Made by a program: the position numbers and the translations under genes
Shown: piece by piece, positions 55,161 to 64,000 of the stretch
Position numbering within the stretch: the first letter of the stretch is position 1
Layout: each line of letters opens with the position of its first letter
Origin: Hydra vulgaris
Lineage: Eukaryota; Cnidaria; Hydrozoa; Anthoathecata; Hydridae
Reading direction: 5' to 3'
DNA length: 64,000 nt
Assembly: GCF_038396675.1 (NCBI RefSeq)
Contig: NC_088930.1
Location: 41,059,501 to 41,123,500, forward strand
The notes under the pieces: model-generated
The model's input: the letters and a program-made list of their open reading frames with translations, nothing else
Told to the model about the DNA's origin: nothing
The model's database searches: none

Positions 55161-56440
55161 ATAATGATCTAAAAAAAAAATCACGAAATTTTACCCTTTG
55201 ATATGTCTATATTCATGCAAATAACATTGAAAACAATAAAAAATATTTCTTTGTCCTTATTTACACTTTGAAACACTCTGAGTTAGCATCAGACTCTATA
55301 GGAACGTCCCTAGTTACCGTAAACAAAAGTTTGTTCGTTATTTTCATTTCACAATGTGTGTCTTATTTTACTCTAAACATTCACGAGAATGTATCTGCTA
55401 TCTACTACGCCTTAAAAGAAAAGAATTATAACGGGTAAAACTATCTGACGGAAAAGATGTATCTGGTAAAGGTCGGCTAACGGGTAATGTGATCAACATC
55501 TTTCAAAATTATGTTGGAATGACTATTTTTAAATAACGACAAAATTCAAATAGCCTTTTGGAAATAAGGAACTCTGTAATAGCTTCACTTCATCATTGCA
55601 CTAATTTTACTTTTAAAGAATATCGTCATATATTTTGCACCGTGGGTGAAAAAAGCTTATGTAAATGGCAGTCTGATAGAGCAACTTGTCAAGTTACATA
55701 CAAGAAAAAGGTGAATTAACCGTACTTTTACCGTTTGGAGTTTATTAAAACTCCATACGGTTAAAAAATAACAAGAAAAAAATGTCAGAAGAAACGAAAA
55801 AAAAAAAGAAAAAAATTAAGATATATTAGAAAAAACTATTTTAAACAAAAATTAGATAAAGAAAATGCAAAAGATTATTGTGTTGGTGGTTTTTAATAAT
55901 TTATCTGAGTAGTGTACATGATTTATAATTTTAAAATTGATTTTCCTCAACTTTAGTTTTTTTTATGAGAAGCTGTAGGAAAATAATGATATCTCTATAA
56001 AAAAACATTATTTCAAATTTTCAGGATATGTTCATTATTAATGATTTTAGTGCCTGAAACTAAAAAAAATTAAAAATAACCTACAATTACCATCTCAAAT
56101 GAGTATTTTATCGCTAAAAATAGTTTTTTTATACTATTGAGTCTGCTTTTTTTATCGTTTAAATTTTTTTTTTAATTTTGGTTTAGGCACAAACTACACT
56201 AGTATAATAGCATTTATCAAAATTTTAACCTTTCAAATTTTTAATTTTAATATTGGTGTAATCTTACGATATTTATGTTCTTGGGACGTTAACATTTTCA
56301 CTTATTTTTGCTCAGTCAGCAATTTTTTTTTTTCAAATTAAAAAATTATTTGCAATACGTTTTAGATTTTTATCTATTATGCTAGTAACTCATCAAAGGT
56401 ATGTAAGTTTATAAACATTATTAAAATTTCTGTAGAGTTT
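55161..56440. other. Spacer between the two direct repeats
   Basis: AT-rich and without a gene. A short hairpin around TAACCGTACTTTTACCGTTT / AAACTCCATACGGTTA lies near 55720-55770. Together with copy 1 it may be a secondary insertion or a duplicated segment of the element's 3' region. Confidence 0.35.
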
Positions 56441-56640
56441 GAATCAATTGACAAAATTTTAGGAACTATTAATAAACGAAATGTCCGCAAATGACACTTA
56501 AACATAACTCTTTGTTTGAAACTTTGTAGACCTGTTATATATAAAACTATAAAAAAAAAAACACTATAAAAACTGCTTATTTTGACCACTGACAAAGATT
56601 TAATTCGATGTGCTTCAACAATGGGGGCAGATATCCGAGT
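56441..56640. repeat. 190-bp direct repeat, copy 2
   Basis: Contains ATCAATTGACAAAATTTTAG, GAAATGTCCGC, AACTCTTTGTTT and TTCGATGTGCTTCA, the counterpart of 54971-55160. Confidence 0.8.
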
Positions 56641-56785
56641 ATACAGACTGTATACTGTATAATACAGTAAACATGGAGCGAGAAAAAAAAAACAATAATT
56701 AAAATTAAACAGCAATATTTAAAACGCAAAATTTAAGAAACAAGCAATAATTAAAAATAATTACATAAATAAGTGCACTAAATTT

Positions 56786-57422
56786 TCAATTGTTGATCAC
56801 AACATCAAAATGAATTCCAGTTGAATTGTCTAGAAATATAGAATAATCACTTAACTTATTAAGCCGTAAACTACATGGGTAGATCATCCATTTTGTTTTT
56901 GCTCCATATTTGCTATATACTTGTATATCTACTTGCATAAATGAAGCACATCCAATTATCTCCGCATCAGTTGCCCATGTCGCATTTTCAAGCATTTTAG
57001 TTTTACAAATATGCACACGAATTGGCATATTCAAATATCCAGTCATTTCATCCTGTATTTCGTTGCACATATGGTTAACAATTTTGTCTCTAATTGGTTC
57101 ATGATCATCTTCATTACCAGTTATGATAAAAGAAACTGCTCTAAAAAAAACAGCTTCCATCTCCTTTAACTCTATGAACTCCCTGTGGACAAAGAGTTAG
57201 GTTAATGTTTCCTAAGGCGACATTGTGTTTGCTAACAATTCCAAACTTTTCTGCAATCGATCTCCTCATATCAAAAGTTGCACATTTTGCTATTCTTTCA
57301 TTTGAAGCATTTACTTTGCTTTTATGTTTAGCATTGTTGTATTTGTTGCTTGATTCAACGTCTTTGATAATTGGTTCTGTTTTGACATTATCATCATTTG
57401 ATAACTTATTAATTACTTCTAG
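56786..57422 (-). pseudogene. OTU cysteine protease domain of the Ginger-like element
   Basis: Reading on - from 57422, a charged linker leads to VKGDGSCFF, the OTU catalytic-Cys motif. A homopolymer slip (about 57142-57150) then breaks the frame. The next frame continues FFRAVSFIITGNEDDHEPIR, ATDAEIIGCASFMQVDIQVY and ends GIHFDVVINN with the expected catalytic His. OTU proteases cleave ubiquitin-like modifiers; in Ginger1 elements the domain is carried by the transposase or a companion protein. Catalytic residues are visible on both sides of the break. Confidence 0.7.
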
Positions 57423-58615
57423 TTAAATGCTGTTATTTTTTAAGAATTTCTCTTTGTATAAGGACAAACTTGTTAGGTTATACTTTTTTTTCAATACTAC
57501 AATTTTTTTATTCTTTAAACTACAGTTATTTGTACTTGAAATATTAGTTACCGTGTATGGCCCTACCCATGACTTCTCAAGCTTTCCACCTTTTCTGTCA
57601 TCACGTTTATGATTTCGCAATAACAATTTTGTTCCTATAGAAATACTATTCTTTGGATCGACTCTTTTGTCATAGTCACGTTTTTGCCTTATTTGTGACT
57701 TTTGGATGTTTTCATAGGCTTCATTAAAAATACACTTCTTCTTTTCATTCATTTTATTGAAAGTTTCCATAATTGCTTTATTGTTATTTGAATCATCGTC
57801 AATCAGAGTAGCATTATCATTATAGTCAATCTATATCAATAGTCAATCTATATCTATAGTCAATCTGATCTATATCAATGGGCAGAACTGGTTCTCTTTG
57901 ATAAAGTAATGCAAAGGGTGAAAACCCTGTTGATTTGTGTTTTCTAATTCTCATTGAAAACAAAACACCGTCAATGATAAACGGCCATTCAATAGCAGCA
58001 TCTTCTAACACCTTTACCAAGGTTCGTTTTATTGATTGATTTTGACGTTCTACTAAACCATTTGCTTGTGGATGGTATGCACTTGTCATGCGTTGATGAG
58101 TCCCAGTTTTCCTGTGAAGTTCATTAGACAGTTCATTCACAAACTCATGACCTTGATCGTTTATCTGTATTTCAAAACACCCGTGTCTACATATTTGTTT
58201 ATACAAGAATAATGCCACAGATTTGGCTATTTTATCAAAGAGAGGTTCAGCTTCTACCCATTTGCTGAAATAATCAATAAGTACTATCAAATATTTATAA
58301 CAATTTACTTCTGGGAGTTGAGTCAAATCAATCCCAACCTGTTTCATGTTACCTTTTGGAATTGATATGCTTTGTAATAATGGTTTAACTTGAAGTTTCT
58401 TGTTTTTTTGCTTTATGACAGTTGTCACATTCTGAAACATAGGCGGTAATGTCTTTTACCATTCCAAACCAAAAAAATCTATTTTTAATATGTTCTGTTG
58501 TTGAAATAATGCCTATGTGGCCAGATAACGCATTAGCCTCATTAGAAACATCATTACCATCTTGCGCAGACTTAATTATATGGTGTTGCTCTTCTTTACA
58601 CCAAATAACTTTTCT
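57423..58615 (-). pseudogene. Ginger-like integrase/transposase, main exon, frameshifted
   Basis: An acceptor (TTTCATAG) precedes 58615. The H2C2 finger follows (GHIG ... CDNCHKA). The frame shifts in a run of seven A near 58403-58409 and continues as the integrase core: GIDLTQLPEV with the first Asp, INDQGHEFVNE with the second Asp, and TSAYHPQANGLVERQN with the Glu 35 residues later, so the DD35E triad is complete. A duplicated ATTGATATAGATTGACTAT (57826-57880) breaks the frame again. A further frame (57770-57423) carries the GPY/F-type module with WVGPYTV. At least two breaks lie in this exon. Homopolymer shifts may be assembly errors; the short duplication is a genuine change. Confidence 0.8.
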
Positions 58616-59286
58616 CTATGAAAAAAATATATATTTATTTATGATATTTATTTGTAGAAAATAAATAATCATTTATTTTATTTTATTATAATAATATTTA
58701 TTAATAGAAAATAAATATTAAACTATTATTACAATACTAGCTGTTGCCCGTGACCAAAAAGTAGACAAAATAAAAAAAATAAAAGCAAATGGATACCACC
58801 TACACCATAATCACCATGGTGATAAAAGTCTAGACGGTTTCCATTCACCCAAAAATGTCAAATAAAGACAGAATATAAATGAAACAGTTTGTGATAAAAT
58901 TCAATACAGAAAAAAAATTATTTATTTTAACAATAATGTTTAATCTAAACAATCGCAAAAAAAAATCTCTAATAAAATGACTTATACTTCTTAAAAAATA
59001 GATAATTAACAATACTGAATCATATTGTGAAACATAAACAAAAACAGTGATGACTAAAACTTTATATAAAAATTTAGATAACTCTCATTCATTCCATTAA
59101 ATAATACATTTATTATTATTCAAAAAAATTATGGATTAGAGAAAAAATTTAATGAAGATAAGTTGAAGAAGTTTAAAAAATTTAAAAAGAAATTTCTCAT
59201 CTCAAAACCAGTGACATATCCAGGGAAAATGAAGGCTATGAACTTCTCTTCCCCCACCAGAATCCATTTTTTTTAAATTTTAATTA

Positions 59287-59515
59287 TCGACTCAGTTGCA
59301 CATAAGAGATTGTTATTAAAACTACAATCATATAGGAATCAAAAACAAATTATCCATTGGTTTAAAGGTTTTCTAAGCAGAAAAACACAAAGAGTGGTTC
59401 TTGGTGTAATCAGCTCAGAGTGGAAAAAGTCATAGATGGAGTACCACAATAATCAGTTATTGGACCCCTTTTATTTGTTATTTTTAAATGATTTGACAAG
59501 TGAGATAACTAATCA
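59287..59515 (+). mobile_element. LINE reverse transcriptase fragment
   Basis: DSVAHKRLLLKLQSYRNQKQ, then FLSRKTQRVVLG and IDGVPQ, then SVIGPLLFVIF after one stop. These match the reverse transcriptase blocks before the YxDD box in Jockey/CR1-type LINEs. The YxDD box itself is missing. Confidence 0.75.
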
Positions 59516-60016
59516 TTGCAAAATGAAAATGATATTATGGATAGTTTGAAGCAAATTATACAACTGGATGCCCTTCATAGTAAACCTATTTTACAAAACA
59601 GTGCTGAGTATTTTTATTGTAACACTGTCACTAGGAAGATTACCAGCCAAAGTTTATGAGCTCCTCCTACCCAAGAAAGTACCTTCACCACGGCTATGGA
59701 GCCTCACCTACCCCAAAGAACAGTTTAACGTTGTGTCCAGAACTTGAAATATTAAATTCAATCAAAATGTAACTCATATATACTAAGTATAATCAAAATG
59801 TAACTTATACGTGCTCAATTCAATTGAAGTGTTAAATTTAATCAAAATGCCAGTCCAGTTCATGACGTTAAACTGATCTGGGCAGGTTAGACTCTTTAGC
59901 CATGGTGAATGATATTCACATAGGAGATGGAAAACTCTGAATGGATTTTACCTTGGATGGTAGACTTCCTATGATGTTGTATGATGTAGACTTCCTATGA
60001 TGTCACTAGGAAGTCT

Positions 60017-60104
60017 ACCTGTTTTATAGTTCAGGAAACTGAGTATTTTTATACTCAGAAAACTGAGTATAAAAATACTCAGTTTCCTGAACTATAAAAC
60101 AGGT
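60017..60104. repeat. Perfect 42-bp hairpin, 4-nt loop
   Basis: Arms 60017-60058 and 60063-60104 are exact complements, and each arm contains ACTGAGTATTTTTATACTCAG-type internal symmetry. Confidence 0.95.
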
Positions 60105-60364
60105 TAACGCTTGGAAGAGCATCTAGTTGTAAAATCGGCTCCAAAATATCAAGTTTAAAAAAAAAAACACCACATTACCTGTTGCACGAATTTACAAGAG
60201 GCGCATCTGATGATATGTTGTTGGCCTCAGGTAAGGCATTGGACAGAAACACATCAATGGCCAGTAGCAAGTATGTTAAAGCATCCATGGTTGGTCCTAA
60301 CACCAGTTGACCTCCTGGTAAAGTAGCTGGTGAGTATCAATGTGATAAAAGGTGTGAGATTAAA

Positions 60365-60706
60365 GGTTGGATCGGCCAATGAGGGTTGAATGCAAATAAA
60401 AAGTGAACAGAAATGGCAGGTAGAAGAAAACTAGACATATGCTGCCTGCAAGAAACTCGTTAGAAAGGTGGCGGTGCTAAGACTATTGGATATGATAATT
60501 GCTGGTACAAATTCTAATGGGTTGGATGTGAAGAAGGAATGTCAGGGGTTGGTATTTTGGTTGCAGAAAAATTGATAAATCATGTAGTTAAGGTAAGACG
60601 AGTGAATGAGAAAGTGATGGTATTGAGATTAGGAACTGGAAAGTCAGTGTTTAATATAGTATCAGTATATGCACCTCAAACTGGTAGGACAAGAGAAGAA
60701 ATGTAA
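60365..60706 (+). mobile_element. LINE apurinic-like endonuclease fragment (RTE-type style)
   Basis: RRKLDICCLQETR holds the catalytic Glu motif of LINE endonucleases. It is followed by KGGGAKTIGYDNC, MSGVGILVAEKLI and FNIVSVYAPQTGR. Two stops interrupt it and it ends at 60706. The pattern resembles RTE-like endonuclease genes, from general knowledge. Confidence 0.7.
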
Positions 60707-61239
60707 TAATTCTATGTTGTTCTTGGTAACATTTTTAAAAATATTGGCCAAGGTTTATATTTGGCCAACATTTTTCAAATATTCTACAATACACATAGTA
60801 TTAAGTATAAATTTCCAAATACAAAAATTTATAAAGAATAACTTAACACACATATATAACACACATGTACTTAAAGGTTGTTGTATCGCAGTAAGATAAA
60901 AAAATAGAACAACAACAACAACAAGTAAAGACAACAAATAAATTTAAAAATAATAAATATTTAACACACATGCATTCAAAGGCAAGATAAAAAAACATAA
61001 ACATCTCTAAATAAAATAAAATCAAACTAATCAAATCTTGCAACAAAAAACTAAAAACAACAACAATCTTATTTTAGAAATAATAAAAATACACTGTACT
61101 TTTTATTTAATTGATAAGTAGCTAATTAAAATTAATTAATTAATAACTAATTAAATGAAAATTACATTAAAAAACATTGTATTAAATTACAAAATACAAA
61201 TATATACTTAAACTAGAGTGTTGAAAAAAAACTGCTTAC

Positions 61240-61398
61240 CTTAACGCTAGATTTACCCAGATGATACAACTCATTATCTTCAATTACATATGGCTTTGCT
61301 TTTCTTCGAAAGTTTGATTTATCACCTTTACTAATAGCTGTCTTTGAATATATATCTTTTTTCAAAAAATTATAAACGTCGGTAAATTCAGTATGCAT
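61240..61398 (-). pseudogene. Ginger-like transposase, N-terminal exon
   Basis: ATG at 61398 starts 53 codons (MHTEFTDVYNFLKK ... NFRRKAKPYVIEDNELYHL ... SSVK) ending at a GTAAGC donor in phase 0. This fits exon 58615 onward in the same phase. The NFRRKAK...ELYH segment is the usual lead-in to an H2C2 integrase zinc finger. This exon itself is open; the downstream exon is broken. Confidence 0.7.
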
Positions 61399-61484
61399 CG
61401 TTAAATTAAAAAAAATAAGCTACTGCTTTAAAAGATTTGCTTTTTTAATACTTTTCCAAGAACCACAGTGATTAAATACGTTTT

Positions 61485-61689
61485 GCCGCAAAATATTTTT
61501 TGGGAGTGAAAATCTCATAATGGGAGTAAAATTTTAATATGAGAATTTTACTGGGGAGTAAAAATTTAATATGCGGTTTTTACTGGGGAGTAAAAATTTA
61601 ATATGCGGTTTTTACTGGGGAGTAAAAATTTAATATGCGGTTTTTACTGGGGAGTTAAAAAAACGCGGGAGTAAAAATCTCATACTACA
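61485..61689. repeat. Right terminal inverted repeat (205 bp) with 32-bp subterminal tandem units
   Basis: Three adjacent units of ACTGGGGAGTAAAAATTTAA...GGTTTTT (32 bp) precede the tip. It is 64 bp longer than the left repeat, exactly two units. Confidence 0.9.
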
Positions 61690-62149
61690 CCGGGTAAATT
61701 TTAATAATTTGTAAATAAAATGCAATACTAAATATTAAACAAGAAACGAACAATAATTACAAAACACAGAATTTTTATCGAAAAGAGTGCTAAATTTTTT
61801 TTTTCTTAAACAATGAAAACTTCTCAACTTCTTAATTTCAAGAAAGTTTTAAGTGGTTTGTTTTGCTATAGAAGTATCTATTAGTGGATAAATCAAAATG
61901 AAAGCTATATTTTCTGAGGAAGACATTTGCTTTTATTCGTTTTTTTTTACACATTTCAGTAAATCGTTTTACAATATAATATTTAAAATAACAAACCGTT
62001 ACATAACACGAAGTAGGTAAAAGATAAAAGGACCCAGAAACTCGTAGAAGACCAATGTCTTGTCAACAAGAACCTCGCGTAAATAACAAACCTCATCGAA
62101 TCAATACATACATAAATTAATACACACATAAAAATGCAGCAGGTTATTT
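61690..62149. other. Flank between the Ginger-like element and the LINE relic
   Basis: No gene or repeat recognised. Confidence 0.3.
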
Positions 62150-63015
62150 AAAATGTTTAAAAATAAAAAATATTTCGTCCAGAGCGAAAATGATTTCTTT
62201 AAGCTTTTTCTTAAACGAGATATAATTCCATTGAAGAGAATAGTCAAAATGTTTAAAACTGAGAAGCACGATGAAATAAAATGCTTGATTTTCAAAAATT
62301 AGTTTTAAAAAATGGTTGCCGAATAGAATTATCATTTCTTAAATTGTATTTTCTTATATCTTTTGTTGTATATAAATTGTGGAAAGAAAATAGGGAGGAA
62401 TTAGTTTTACATTTGAACATAAAACAAAGTTCAAAACATCGAGCTGATATATATTAAGAATTTTCATTTCAAATAAAAGAGGCTTGTTATGAGTAAATTT
62501 CTCTTCAAATTGATAAAACGAGCAGCATGCTTCTGTAGACGGTAAAGAGGCTCTAGTTTAGATATTGGCATTATACCAAGCAATTTTTGTTTAAATGACA
62601 ATCAGTGAGAAATATAACTAGTTGGACTACTTTTATTTAAAGCACTTCACAATGTTGCTATCCTTTTTGCAACTTTGTTACACAAGAATTTAATGTGGTA
62701 TTTACAACTAAGATTTTCATCGACATAGATACCCAAAAAGTTTGTACTAGTTACTCTTTTTATTTGAAGATAAATCAAAAGTAGCTGTTTTGGGAGTTGG
62801 ATGAAAGAGTGAACATTTTATTTTTTCAACATTTAGTGAAATTTTATTCATTTCAAACCAACAAGAAATTTTTGCTTACTCAATCCTCATATTTTGAAAT
62901 AATGTTGATATGTTATAATTAGATAAAAAAAAAGTTAGTGTCATCAATAAACACGACTGCCATTAAATTCGAAGTTAATTAAAGATCATTCATGTAAATG
63001 AAGAAAATGAAAAAA
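62150..63015 (-). mobile_element. Decayed LINE: reverse transcriptase YxDD region to C-terminus
   Basis: On - from 63015: LTSNLMAVVFIDDTNFFLSN is the reverse transcriptase catalytic box (FADD in most elements, FIDD here). It is followed by ISCWFEMNKISLNVEKIKCS and KLFGYLCR. The C-terminal part has NKPLLFEMKILNIYQLDVL near 62480-62440. Many stops are present, so it is dead. This is a different LINE lineage from the copies in RHEB and MMUT introns. Confidence 0.65.
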
Positions 63016-63216
63016 AAGCCTAACCTAAACCCAAGCTTAACCTAGACCAAACCTTTTCACAGCTCCGGGGCCAACGACACGTGAGTTAAATTTTTAAATC
63101 AGAAAAATATTTTGTTATAACCTAAAGTTAATGTTGTAATGACTCATACTTTATATCTGTACAAATCGAAATGTTCAATAAAAAAAAAAAAGGTCCTTTG
63201 GAAAAAAAGTGGGAGG

Positions 63217-63353
63217 CCGACGACACCGTGTATAGGTAGAGCCGACGATACAGTATATAGATAGAGCTCAGGGCCGACGACAACAGGGGGTGGGGGTTTA
63301 CCCTTGCCCCCCCCCCCCGTATCGTCGGCCCTGAGCTCTACCTATATACTGTA
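63217..63353. repeat. GC-rich inverted repeat with G and C runs at the loop
   Basis: Left arm 63249-63282 (TACAGTATATAGATAGAGCT...GGCCGACGA) pairs with 63319-63352 with about two mismatches. The loop holds a G-rich tract and a run of about 14 C. GCCGACGA also recurs directly at about 63218 and 63241. It is strikingly GC-rich against the surrounding DNA. Confidence 0.85.
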
Positions 63354-63483
63354 ACAAAAACGTAATGTAATTTTACAATGATTTGGAACCAATTGTATAA
63401 TTCAAGGAACTAAAACAAAGAATCCCTCACAAAATATTTTTACTAATAGCACAACTTAAAAATAAAACATATTATAAAATTTA

Positions 63484-64000
63484 TCAAGTTTTCCATACAA
63501 AAAAACCACAATCTGCATTTTTATTACTAGAGGATCCTACTGGCTTGCTACAAGCGTAAAACTGGCGACCAAAATTGCTCCCTTGTTTTTTAACTGTTCT
63601 TAAAACAGCTTTTTCTTTGTGACCGTGGCATAATGGAGTTGATTCCGGTCCTTTTAATATATTTTTCCATATTTCTTTATTTATATTTTCAGTTTTTTGT
63701 TTCATAGAACCTTCATATAAAACAGCAGATTCAAAACTTGATGCTTCTTTCACAGCGTAATTCATATTAGAATTATCGATAATATATGCAAAATTAGACG
63801 ATGACAAATTATGAGATAATTCTAGGTTGGATAAACGAGAACAAGAAATTTCTTCTGTCAATGATTGAAAATTAGACATTTCTACATGAGATGATCGTGA
63901 ATGATTTTCTGTATCGGAAGCTTTAAAGTATTTTATTATAGAAAAGTCTTGATCAACAATTTTCTTTTTTTTGTAAAAACGCGATTCTATTGGGTCATTT
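63484..64000 (-). CDS. APEX2: APEX2 (AP endonuclease 2), C-terminal exon, 5' part outside window
   Basis: An open frame of about 172 codons enters from the right edge and stops at TGA (63484-63486). The last 55 residues form a GRF-type zinc finger: [26 protein letters not shown] and DCGFFVWKT, with Cys-His-Cys-Cys ligands. APEX2 uses this finger to bind single-stranded DNA at abasic or oxidised sites. Upstream, near 63925-63950, [16 protein letters not shown] resembles the PCNA-binding (PIP) box found between the nuclease domain and the finger in APEX2, although Gln is not in the canonical position. The nuclease domain should lie beyond 64000. Other GRF proteins (TOP3A, NEIL3) are less likely, because the finger is at the extreme C-terminus after a PIP-like box. 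Confidence 0.85.
   Translation of the reverse strand, partial: NDPIESRFYKKKKIVDQDFSIIKYFKASDTENHSRSSHVEMSNFQSLTEEISCSRLSNLELSHNLSSSNFAYIIDNSNMNYAVKEASSFESAVLYEGSMKQKTENINKEIWKNILKGPESTPLCHGHKEKAVLRTVKKQGSNFGRQFYACSKPVGSSSNKNADCGFFVWKT

Larger units (their letters stand above)
58616..61239 (-). other. Large intron of the Ginger-like gene, filled with LINE debris
   Basis: Bounded by donor GTAAGC (61239) and acceptor ATAG (58616) on -. It contains two LINE fragments on + and a perfect hairpin, all listed separately. The rest is AT-rich, with a tandem GACTTCCTATGATGT duplication near 59967-60003. Confidence 0.5.
54683..61689 (-). mobile_element. Ginger1-like DNA transposon, 7.0 kb
   Basis: Long terminal inverted repeats begin TGTAGTATGAGATTTTTACT at 54683 and end with the complement at 61689. 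TGTAG fits the TGTNR terminus described for Ginger elements, DNA transposons whose integrase derives from Gypsy-type integrases. The cargo on - is an H2C2 zinc finger, an rve integrase, a GPY/F module and an OTU cysteine protease, a known Ginger1 domain set; there is no reverse transcriptase of its own. The 4-bp flanks (TAGA and CCGG) do not match, so a target duplication is not confirmed. The coding region is frameshifted, so this copy is inactive as assembled. LINE pieces at 59287-59515 and 60365-60706 sit in its large intron. Confidence 0.85.

Noticed and set aside
56377-56715. 112-codon minus frame left of the OTU domain
   Set aside because: It overlaps the direct repeat at 56441-56640 and shows no domain. 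Most likely chance openness.
57423-58615. A Ty3/Gypsy retrotransposon rather than a DNA transposon
   Set aside because: The integrase alone would fit, but there is no linked reverse transcriptase, protease or LTR. The gene lies inside long TIRs and carries an OTU domain, as in Ginger1.

Overview
The window is AT-rich metazoan DNA with spliceosomal genes, long (TA)n arrays and dense young and old transposons. Codon use, the near-human protein sequences and the repeat types (hAT-like foldbacks, cnidarian-style LINE relics, a Ginger-type transposon) fit a cnidarian, most likely Hydra. No bacterial operon, CRISPR array, rRNA or intact tRNA gene was seen.

Three conserved protein genes were found. 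(1) RHEB, the small GTPase that activates TORC1, lies on + with 8 coding exons from 6837 to 26828. The joined exons give exactly 184 residues, the human length, ending in CaaX box CIIS. (2) MMUT, mitochondrial adenosylcobalamin-dependent methylmalonyl-CoA mutase, lies on + with 19 coding exons from 27990 to 49639 and gives 732 residues. Its substrate barrel and B12 domain are intact, but the Leu of the cobalamin-domain SxL motif is Gln. (3) The 3' exon of APEX2 (AP endonuclease 2, GRF zinc finger) lies on - at the right edge, 63484 to 64000, and continues outside the window. RHEB and MMUT are tandem, about 1.2 kb apart, and have no evident functional link.

The rest is mostly mobile DNA. 1-6836: foldback and hAT-type miniature elements upstream of RHEB, including one with a pol III-like box A/box B module in each arm. 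RHEB introns: a large inverted repeat, a decayed transposon-associated gene interrupted by a CAGGCCTT-ended element, a second frameshifted transposon-associated gene, and several hairpins. MMUT introns: LINE fragments, hAT-like MITEs, a SINE relic, a piggyBac-like fragment and an unidentified open exon. 49640-54682: a hAT-like element carrying another hAT-like element with a perfect 8-bp target duplication. 54683-61689: a 7-kb Ginger1-like transposon with long terminal inverted repeats and a frameshifted integrase / GPY-F / OTU gene, itself invaded by two LINE fragments. 61690-63483: a decayed LINE reverse transcriptase and a GC-rich inverted repeat.

No clearly new molecular system is visible. 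The strongest leads are the Gln in the MMUT SxL motif, the Ginger-like element with unequal subterminal repeats, the CAGGCCTT family with apparent 6-bp target duplications, and the paired pol III-like modules in a foldback element. All motif, splice-site and repeat calls were made by eye, without database searches.
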